Below are positions 6,534 to 11,542 of a stretch of DNA of 11,542 nucleotides, piece after piece (the first letter of the stretch is position 1; every line of letters starts with the position of its first letter). The stretch comes from a bacterium (lineage in GTDB: Bacteria; Ratteibacteria; UBA8468): positions 1 through 11,542 of the forward strand of contig DAOVGU010000048.1 in the NCBI GenBank assembly GCA_030672255.1, in the 5' to 3' direction. The translations under genes and the position numbers were made by a program. The notes below the pieces were generated by a model. That model saw only the letters and a program-made list of their open reading frames with translations, did no database searches and was not told the origin of the DNA.

Positions 6534-7304
6534 TTACTTTACATATTCAACCGCATTCTTAAAGATTAGCAGACCATCGCCAATCTCTGGTAGATTTTCT
6601 CTTCTCCATGCGGGATGATGGAGCCGGGAGATATACCTCTCTGGGTGGGGCATCATCCCCATGATATTGCCATCTTTATTACAGGTAGCGGCGATACTTC
6701 CTATTGAACCATTAGGGTTAATTGGATAGCCCCCTTCTTTTCCGGAACGATCAGCATACCTGAAGACAATCTGGTCATTTCCCTCCAATTTCTTTAGAAC
6801 CCTTTCCCCATTGGGAATGAATTTGCCTTCCCCATGAGCGATTGGGAGATAAATCACCCTTTTTAGCCCTTTGGTAAATAGGCATTTCCTTGAGCTATTT
6901 TTCAGATAGACCCATCTATCCTCAAATTTACCCGAATCATTAAAGGTTAAGGTGACCTCTTGTTGATGATTGTTTCCCGGCAAAAGTCCACTTTTAACCA
7001 GGACCTGAAATCCATTGCAGATGCCAAGAATTGGCCTTCTTGCCTCCGCAAATCTCAGGAGAGAGTCAAAAAGTTTATATCTTAATTCGTTGGCAAAGAT
7101 TTTTCCCGCCGCAATATCATCCCCATATGAAAAACCTCCAGGAATAACCAGAATATCATAATCAAGCATTTTTTTCTCTTTCTCAATGAACCGATTGATA
7201 TGGACCCTTTCTGGATTTGCTCCAGCTAATCTGAATCCAGCCTCTGTCTCCCAATCGCAATTCGTTCCTGCTGTCCGGAGAATAACTACCTTTGGTTTAG
7301 CCAT
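6534..7304 (-). CDS. purQ: Phosphoribosylformylglycinamidine synthase subunit PurQ
   Basis: The glutaminase subunit of FGAM synthase in purine synthesis; it supplies ammonia to PurL in the cytoplasm. It is a single class I amidotransferase domain of 256 residues. The start VVILRTAGTNCDWET is characteristic of the longer PurQ variety, PGGFSYGDDIAAG (55-67) follows, nucleophile C96 sits in GICNGFQ, and the second part of the triad is H220 and E222 in MMPHPER. All catalytic residues are intact, in contrast to the neighbouring CarA. PurQ proteins are about 220-270 residues long, so the gene looks complete. The ATG has no strong Shine-Dalgarno sequence (GATTAAAAAT precedes it). It is first in the purQ-carA-carB run; purL and purS are not in the window. 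Confidence 0.95.
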   Translation of the reverse strand: MAKPKVVILRTAGTNCDWETEAGFRLAGANPERVHINRFIEKEKKMLDYDILVIPGGFSYGDDIAAGKIFANELRYKLFDSLLRFAEARRPILGICNGFQVLVKSGLLPGNNHQQEVTLTFNDSGKFEDRWVYLKNSSRKCLFTKGLKRVIYLPIAHGEGKFIPNGERVLKKLEGNDQIVFRYADRSGKEGGYPINPNGSIGSIAATCNKDGNIMGMMPHPERYISRLHHPAWRRENLPEIGDGLLIFKNAVEYVK

Positions 7305-7363
7305 ATTTTTAATCTTGCATTAAGCCTTCTTTCTCACTTTCTCACCCAGCGAATTGCACCTTG

Positions 7364-7392
7364 AATATAACCTCTAACTAATTTCTACCCAA
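7364..7392 (-). promoter_or_regulatory. Possible promoter of purQ-carA-carB
   Basis: Read on the minus strand, TTGGGT (7392-7387), a 17-bp spacer and TATATT (7369-7364) form a sigma70-like pair about 60 bases before the purQ start. The -10 matches consensus at 5 of 6 positions but the -35 at only 3 of 6, so support is moderate. No PurR-type operator or riboswitch was recognised in the 107-bp gap. Confidence 0.35.
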
Positions 7393-7411
7393 TTTTATTA
7401 TTGCCACCTTT

Positions 7412-8362
7412 CTAAATATTTTTACTTTTTCTCCACCAATTATTGAATGGCGGAAAATTTGCCGTTCTTTTTACTTCACTATATTGTCCTCTGGCAATCG
7501 TATCAGTTGATGGCATGTTATAGCATAGATTTTCTGAAATAACCCATCTATCATGAATATCAGCATTCAATTTATTATCAATTATGACCCGTAATTCACA
7601 CTTTACACCATTACTTTTGAGTTCTTTTTTTAAATCTTTATACAAAGATATGAATTTCTCATCCGCCTTTTCTGACGACATCAGAATTTTAATGCTTTTC
7701 ACTTCACTGGCATTAAGTGACTCCGATAACCAATCTAACCCCGCTCTTGAAAAATATTTATCTACCCAATAAATATACTTTTCGCAAGAACTGATAATAT
7801 CCCTAACTGTTTTTTTATTTGAAAATGGTTTCCCTGGGGACAGTAATTTGGTATCTGATGGTCTATGGATAACCTCAAAAATCGTTTTTATTTTCTTATC
7901 ATGTGAATGAACTTTATATTCCAATTGATTCAGCTTGTTAAGTATTCCTTTATTTGTAGCAACTAATTTTCTTATATTAACAAATACCCGCATTATACCG
8001 ATATTTACCAGAATAGCTCTGTCACTATTAAGAACACTGGAGAGCATTGCAACTCCTTGTTCTGTGAAGACATAAGGTAAATAACGGCGACCACCCCAAC
8101 TTGAGGTCGCAAAATGCGACCTCAAGATTTTAAACTCATCTTTTGTTAATTGAAACATAAAATCCCCTGGGAAACGTTTTGTATTCCTTTTCACCTGTTC
8201 AATCAATCGTTTTATCGGTACTCCATAAAGTCCTGCTAAATCCTTATCCAACATTACATTTAGACCTCTAATTAAAAATATCTTTTTCTCAATAATGTTT
8301 TGTTTTACGATATCTACCATATTTTTCATTTCATCTTCAGTTAAGCCATATAATTTATTCAC
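7412..8362 (-). CDS. ORF6N domain protein with C-terminal phospholipase D-like domain
   Basis: Residues about 22-130 are an ORF6N domain, a probable DNA-binding module of phage and mobile-element proteins: IFLIRGLNVMLDKDLAGLYG, then RNTKRFPGDFMFQLTKDE, YVFTEQGVAMLSSVL and the usual AILVNIGIMRVFV helix. A short helical linker (about 140-165) follows. The rest (about 185-316) looks like a single phospholipase D-like domain: YIYWVDKYFSRAGLDWL at the front, a KSIKILMSS strand, and IHDRW (269-273), the likely HxR/K catalytic-type motif, near the end, followed by QYSEVKRT. Ordinary ORF6N proteins lack this half. The start used is GTG at 8362; an ATG at residue 12 is an alternative. Residues 2-13 (NKLYGLTEDEMK) look like the tail of a restriction/methylase protein rather than ORF6N. 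Function is unknown; a regulator or nuclease of a mobile or defence locus is a guess. Confidence 0.75.
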   Translation of the reverse strand: MNKLYGLTEDEMKNMVDIVKQNIIEKKIFLIRGLNVMLDKDLAGLYGVPIKRLIEQVKRNTKRFPGDFMFQLTKDEFKILRSHFATSSWGGRRYLPYVFTEQGVAMLSSVLNSDRAILVNIGIMRVFVNIRKLVATNKGILNKLNQLEYKVHSHDKKIKTIFEVIHRPSDTKLLSPGKPFSNKKTVRDIISSCEKYIYWVDKYFSRAGLDWLSESLNASEVKSIKILMSSEKADEKFISLYKDLKKELKSNGVKCELRVIIDNKLNADIHDRWVISENLCYNMPSTDTIARGQYSEVKRTANFPPFNNWWRKSKNI

Positions 8363-8395
8363 CCTGTTAGATGTTTATGTTTACTATCTAATGGG
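8362..8395 (-). repeat. 34-bp palindromic element at the ORF6N gene start
   Basis: On the minus strand CCCATTAGAT and ATCTAACAGGG form imperfect inverted ends (perfect core TTAGAT/ATCTAA) around an AT-rich loop. It lies between ...IDQMVY and NKLYGLTEDE, which together read like one uninterrupted protein tail, so it looks inserted. It supplies a stop to the upstream frame and the first G of the GTG start of the downstream gene. Confidence 0.45.
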
Positions 8396-8452
8396 GTAAA
8401 CCATCTGGTCAATCTGGTGTTCTAATTCTTTGACTCTTGCCTGTTTGGTATA
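8384..8452 (-). pseudogene. C-terminal tail remnant of a restriction/N6-methylase-type protein
   Basis: An open frame reads KQARVKELEHQIDQMVY and then PIR-stop. KELExxIDxxVYxLYGLTxEE is the familiar C-terminal end of Eco57I-type and related N6-methylase restriction proteins, and the continuation KLYGLTEDE is found across the 34-bp palindrome, at the start of the ORF6N gene. The body of that protein is absent: the frame has a stop immediately upstream (before 8452). This is probably a leftover of a second restriction-modification gene that once stood here. Confidence 0.5.
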
Positions 8453-8481
8453 TCAAAAATAATAAAAGACTGATATTTTTG

Positions 8482-8677
8482 TTATTTTCTCCACAAATAC
8501 TCTCCTAATATTTTATCATAGATAATATACTCACCTCGCTTAAAACATCTTCAATATACCTTTATCAACCAACCTGCGGAGGTAGACATTTATACCATTT
8601 ATTTTCACTCTGTAGCTAATATCTTTTATTTTATTGCTCTCAAATAAGTTTAAACTTTTAATAATTTTTGTTTTCAT
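8482..8677 (-). pseudogene. Frameshifted small winged-helix protein
   Basis: The ATG at 8677 lies two bases after the methylase stop and opens a 45-residue frame, ending ...NVYLRRLVDKGILKMF-stop at 8540. Skipping one base of the four-A run at 8542-8545 (+ strand) continues it as KRGEYIIYDKILGEYLWRK to a stop at 8482-8484. The rejoined ~64-residue product has the look of a winged helix: RLVDKGILKMFKRGEYIIYD matches the recognition helix and wing of small DNA-binding domains seen in antitoxins (AbiEi-like) and at the end of archaeal-type AAA ATPases. Which of these it comes from cannot be told. It may be a decayed member of the restriction operon. Confidence 0.5.
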
Positions 8678-8679
8678 TG

Positions 8680-10566
8680 TTAAATCAATTTTAAAATGTC
8701 ATTGTCTGCTTCTTCAATTTTTGTCCGTGCAGCAGCAGCAGCATAAATAGCTTCTTTGAGTTTTTTTCCGATTGCTTTTTGAATTTCTTTAGGTGGTAAA
8801 ATTATTTTAATTTTTTTCAAATAAGATGAGCGGATGCTTTGTAAAATTGAACCGCTTGAAATTCTTTCTAATTGCATTTGCCCGTATTCGGAATTTAAAA
8901 ACGAAACTATATAATACGGGTCAATATCTTTTTTGATTTTGATATTTATAAGAAAACCCGATGCAATTCCGCCAACTAAATCAGGAGGAATATTTGCTGC
9001 AATGCCTGAATTACCAGCTCTTGTCATTACGATAGAGTTTTCATCAACTTTATTTTTAATTACATTCTTGTTGGTTTCCAAAGATTTTTTAATGTGTTTT
9101 AAGTTTTCAAAATTGATACCCTCTTTAGTTATGCTTTTTACAAGGATGTATGGAATACCTTGTTTTTTCTCAACATAAATTGAAGCATCATCAATATTAG
9201 CTCCATTATGAACTGAGATAATAATATCTCCAAAACTTACTACAGGATATTTTGATTTTTCAATTTTATCTAAGTTGTTAATGTATTTTTTGAGATACCT
9301 TTTTGCTACAAAACTACTTTCCAAGAAAGATGGTTTAATGAAAAAATTATTTTCATTTGACTTATTGTTATTATATAAATTGGCAACATTGTGAATATCA
9401 TCTTTATCGATAGGTCTTCCCTTTTTATCGTGTCCGCAATATTCATTTATTGAAATAAAAATATTTTTTTTATTGCTTACTCCTTTTTGAATAAATAAAA
9501 CACTTGTATTAATGGTAACATTCGGGCTAAATGTTTCAAAGGGTAATTTAACAATTGCGAATAAATTTCCTTTGTCCAATATGTATTGTCTTAAATATTC
9601 TTCCTGTTCGTTTCCTAAAATTCCACTCGGAAGAACCATTGCCATTCTTCCACCGTCTTTTAATAATGCCAAGCATCTTTCAATAAATAAAACTTGTGGT
9701 TCTTCCTGTTCTTTCAGTTTTGTAGTTTTCACCCATCTATTACTATCTCCATCAAACTTCCACTTGTAGCCAACATCAAATTGTTTTAATTTATCTTCAC
9801 CACTAACGGGGATTTTTGCGCCAAAAGGTGGATTTGTTAAAAGAACGCTAAAATTTCCTAAATGAATTTTTTGTCTTGTTGCATCGCTCCAATTTTGCGG
9901 ATTTTCTAAACTATCTTCACAAACAATTCCGCTTTTACCATCGCCAATAATTGCCATATATGCTTTGGATACTTTTGCCAAAAAGTAATCTTTATCAATT
10001 CCTCTAATTTTATTCAAAGCAACTTCCATTTTTTCCTCTTGAAGATTATTTTTATTCCAATGATATTTTTCACTCTCCGCATCTAATTTTTTCCAAACAT
10101 ACCTTAATGCTTCAATTAAAAATCCACCACTGCCACAAGCAGGATCTATGATTAAATCTTCATCATTAGGGTCTAAAATATTAACCATCATCTTTATAAC
10201 ATTTCTTGGGGTAAAGAATTGTCCTTGTCCGCCTTTTAAAGCGTGTCCAATAAATGTTTCAAAAGCATCAGCAATTACATCTCTTTCTGCTTCAATAAGA
10301 CAATAATTCTGTAACTCACCAACGACATAAGCAATAGAATTTACATCTAATGTGATAGTGTCATTTTTATCTAAAACTTCTTTGTATTTTCTTTTTACAT
10401 CTTCAAAAAGGGTTAAAATTCTTTCCTTAACTTCTTTTGCATTTTCATCTACGCCAGCTCTAAAAATAACTATATCGTTTGGTTCAGTAAATTTTTCATC
10501 ATAAATTTTGCAAAAAATAAGGTTTATTAATTGTTGAGCTAAAACTTTCATCTCTTGTCGCACCAA
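8680..10566 (-). CDS. N6-adenine DNA methylase with C-terminal target-recognition domain
   Basis: The largest open piece of the broken restriction enzyme, 628 residues. It methylates adenine in a specific DNA sequence using S-adenosylmethionine. Seen are FIGHALKGGQGQFFTPRNV (105-123), typical of HsdM, motif I DPACGSGG (141-148), motif IV NPPF (245-248), and VLPSGIL (311-317). Residues about 440-590 are an HsdS-type target-recognition domain ending in LKKIKIILPPKEIQKAIGKKL (583-603), then a helical arm with five alanines. Having only one such domain suggests half-site recognition or a dimer. The first ~6 codons are out-of-frame: the real protein enters from the preceding frame near 10547. This part alone could still bind and methylate DNA if translated. 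No separate hsdS or hsdR gene is visible. Confidence 0.85.
   Translation of the reverse strand: MVRQEMKVLAQQLINLIFCKIYDEKFTEPNDIVIFRAGVDENAKEVKERILTLFEDVKRKYKEVLDKNDTITLDVNSIAYVVGELQNYCLIEAERDVIADAFETFIGHALKGGQGQFFTPRNVIKMMVNILDPNDEDLIIDPACGSGGFLIEALRYVWKKLDAESEKYHWNKNNLQEEKMEVALNKIRGIDKDYFLAKVSKAYMAIIGDGKSGIVCEDSLENPQNWSDATRQKIHLGNFSVLLTNPPFGAKIPVSGEDKLKQFDVGYKWKFDGDSNRWVKTTKLKEQEEPQVLFIERCLALLKDGGRMAMVLPSGILGNEQEEYLRQYILDKGNLFAIVKLPFETFSPNVTINTSVLFIQKGVSNKKNIFISINEYCGHDKKGRPIDKDDIHNVANLYNNNKSNENNFFIKPSFLESSFVAKRYLKKYINNLDKIEKSKYPVVSFGDIIISVHNGANIDDASIYVEKKQGIPYILVKSITKEGINFENLKHIKKSLETNKNVIKNKVDENSIVMTRAGNSGIAANIPPDLVGGIASGFLINIKIKKDIDPYYIVSFLNSEYGQMQLERISSGSILQSIRSSYLKKIKIILPPKEIQKAIGKKLKEAIYAAAAARTKIEEADNDILKLI
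8729..8743. repeat. Five-unit GCA/TGC trinucleotide run in the methylase gene
   Basis: Five tandem GCA units encode five alanines (residues 609-613) in the helical arm after the target-recognition domain. A length change here would stay in frame and alter the helix. Confidence 0.6.
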
Positions 10567-10807
10567 CAGTATTTGCAGCTAAATGGTTTCTAATCGCTTT
10601 GAATGTGGCTTTTAAATTATGAGTAGGTTTAAGATCTTTTCTTCTAAACTTTCCGATATTTTCTACTCTCTGTCCGTATTGCGGGATGTTTGGAATTTCT
10701 TCAAAAAATATTTTTCCTTGTTTTTCAATTTTTCTTAAAAATAATCTTTCTTCTCCATTAAACCATACACCCAAATACGCTTTGGAGAAACGCAAATAAT
10801 CTTCCAA
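10499..10807 (-). CDS. Middle fragment of the broken restriction enzyme
   Basis: A 102-codon frame, but its apparent start is a TTG inside the gene: reading back through the frameshift gives KKQLEDYLRFSKAYLGVWFNGEERLFL, the back half of an HsdR-N-type nuclease domain, with VECKRKN just before it. The stretch to ATRDE then leads into the methylase N-terminal helices. The last ~19 residues (SFSSTINKPYFLQNL) are frameshift junk. I do not regard it as an independent gene; it is part of the 8680-11142 unit. Confidence 0.45.
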   Translation of the reverse strand: MEDYLRFSKAYLGVWFNGEERLFLRKIEKQGKIFFEEIPNIPQYGQRVENIGKFRRKDLKPTHNLKATFKAIRNHLAANTVGATRDESFSSTINKPYFLQNL

Positions 10808-11142
10808 TTGTTTCTTACCGTCTTTTCTATTCTTTCTCTTACATTCAACAATAATATATTCGTATGGTTATTTGAGGAAAAAACAGCGATGTCAACAGGA
10901 AAATCTTTACCTCCAGATGGTCTTTGTTTTACACGATATTGCGGTTTTGTTTGGATATAGCTTTTTGGATAGTTATAATCCTCAACAAGTTGTTTGGCAA
11001 AAATCTGAACGGCTTCAATTTCTTCCGGCGTTGCATTAACCCAAGTATTAGTAATAAAATCTCTAATATATCCCTTTTTTTCTCTTGGTTTCTCGCCAGT
11101 AATCAAGGGTTTCTCTTGGATTCTATATTTGCTATTTGACAT
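10735..11142 (-). CDS. N-terminal fragment of the broken restriction enzyme (HsdR-N-like nuclease domain)
   Basis: A 135-residue frame starting at an ATG with a GGGAG site about 9 bases upstream and 12 bases after the radC stop, so it is probably co-transcribed with radC. Residues 1-95 are the real protein: EKKGYIRDFITNTWVNATPEE, VEDYNYPKSYIQTKPQYRVKQRPSGGKDFPVDIAVFSSN. This matches the HsdR N-terminal nuclease domain of type I and type IIG-like enzymes, with acidic D84. From about residue 96 the frame departs from the family (NVRERIEKTVRNN); the shifted frame gives IIVECKRKNRKD, the missing ExK motif. The nuclease site is therefore split by the frameshift. Confidence 0.65.
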   Translation of the reverse strand: MSNSKYRIQEKPLITGEKPREKKGYIRDFITNTWVNATPEEIEAVQIFAKQLVEDYNYPKSYIQTKPQYRVKQRPSGGKDFPVDIAVFSSNNHTNILLLNVRERIEKTVRNNWKIICVSPKRIWVYGLMEKKDYF

Positions 11143-11154
11143 TGCTCTGTCTCC

Positions 11155-11542
11155 CTAAATTAATTTTTCGTCTTTTAAACTTATGTATTTATCTTTGCCG
11201 ATGATGATGTGGTCTAAGATTTCAATGTTCATTATTTTACTGACTTCTATCAGTTGATTAGTAATTCTGATGTCATCTCCAGAGGGTTCAGGGTCGCCGG
11301 AAGGATGATTGTGGGAAAGAATGATAGCAGCGGCAAGATATTCTATGGCTGGTTGAAAAACTTCCCGAGGATGGACTAAATTGGTAGTTAATGTACCAAT
11401 GGAGATAACTTCGTCATGAATTAATTTATTTCTTGAGTTAAGATAAAGACCGCGAAATTGCTCTTTCTTCAATTTCCTCATATCCTCTAAATATTTATGG
11501 GCATCTTCCGGTGACCTGATGGTGGGCATCTTGCCCGTTTCT
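11155..11542 (-). CDS. radC: RadC-family JAB/MPN metalloprotein (5' end beyond the window)
   Basis: The C-terminal domain of RadC/YeeS-type proteins, a JAMM (zinc metalloprotease-fold) module often found in DNA-processing and mobile or defence regions; its biochemical role is not settled. The metal-binding motif HNHPSGDPEPSGDD is intact, preceded by the family stretches ISIGTL and VHPREVF and followed by ILDHIIIG. The first ATG is at 11529, but the frame stays open to the window edge (ETGK before that Met) and normal RadC proteins are about 220 residues with an N-terminal helix-hairpin-helix part, so the gene very probably continues past the edge. It lies 12 bases upstream of the restriction enzyme in the same direction, suggesting one transcript. 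Confidence 0.88.
   Translation of the reverse strand, partial: ETGKMPTIRSPEDAHKYLEDMRKLKKEQFRGLYLNSRNKLIHDEVISIGTLTTNLVHPREVFQPAIEYLAAAIILSHNHPSGDPEPSGDDIRITNQLIEVSKIMNIEILDHIIIGKDKYISLKDEKLI

Larger units (their letters stand above)
8680..11142 (-). pseudogene. Single-chain restriction-modification enzyme (nuclease-methylase-specificity), broken by two frameshifts
   Basis: Three overlapping frames join into one ~820-residue protein. An HsdR-N-like nuclease domain comes first, with D84 in PVDIAVF and then VECKRK, the D...ExK pattern of PD-(D/E)xK nucleases. Next is a type I-like N6-adenine methylase with DPACGSGG and NPPF, and last one target-recognition domain. This is the layout of type IIG-like enzymes, which cut and methylate with one chain. 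Frameshift 1 (about 10848-10862) falls between the nuclease D and ExK; frameshift 2 lies at the run of three T at 10546-10548. Removing one base there gives TRDEVLAQQLINLIF. A GGGAG ribosome site stands ahead of the ATG at 11142. It could be a true pseudogene or the product of read errors. Confidence 0.75.

Noticed and set aside
7412..8679. Region searched for a transposase or integrase
   Set aside because: None found; the mobile-element signs are limited to small palindromes and gene remnants.
10848..10862. Frameshift in the restriction enzyme considered as phase variation
   Set aside because: The tract is a short irregular AT sequence, not a long homopolymer or tandem repeat of the kind that switches readily.

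Overview
The window looks like a piece of an uncultured, low-to-moderate GC bacterium from a candidate phylum. An Omnitrophota-like or similar lineage is a guess, based on the unusual RNase HII relative, the purQ-carA-carB order and the abundance of short palindromic repeats of the TCATTGCGA type. No rRNA, tRNA or CRISPR array is visible, so the taxonomy stays open.

Layout. Positions 119-1126 (+) encode a long, divergent RNase HII-like protein. Positions 1175-1643 (+) hold a decayed toxin-antitoxin module: a good promoter with a small palindrome, an intact AbrB/MazE-type antitoxin, and a RelE/ParE-like toxin that keeps only its first residues and its C-terminal third. A cluster of imperfect inverted repeats (1658-1842) and a mostly empty stretch follow. 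Positions 2034-7304 (-) form a biosynthetic block transcribed purQ, carA, carB. Carbamoyl-phosphate synthase (CarA+CarB) makes carbamoyl phosphate for pyrimidines and arginine; PurQ is the glutaminase subunit of FGAM synthase for purines. Positions 7412-11542 (-) are an AT-richer accessory or defence region: radC (cut by the window edge), a single-chain nuclease-methylase-specificity restriction enzyme broken by two frameshifts, a frameshifted winged-helix remnant, the tail of a second restriction/methylase-type gene, and an ORF6N protein with a C-terminal phospholipase D-like domain.

The most striking feature is what has happened to the carbamoyl-phosphate synthase genes. (1) CarA has glycine in place of the catalytic cysteine of its glutaminase domain, and the neighbouring glutamine-site motifs are also altered, so the enzyme may run on free ammonia. 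(2) A MITE-like element of about 130 bp with 10-bp terminal inverted repeats, flanked by a direct repeat, sits at the carA/carB junction. Removing it restores a shorter CarA tail that overlaps the carB start. (3) A second palindromic repeat lies in frame inside carB and adds about 17 residues between its two halves without breaking the gene.

The second theme is decay in the accessory region: two frameshifts in the restriction enzyme, one in the winged-helix remnant, and a gene tail interrupted by a 34-bp palindromic element that now supplies the start of the ORF6N gene. Some single-base frameshifts could be assembly errors; reads would settle this. I see no complete new system. The best candidates for something undescribed are the probably ammonia-dependent, repeat-invaded carbamoyl-phosphate synthase and the ORF6N-PLD fusion.
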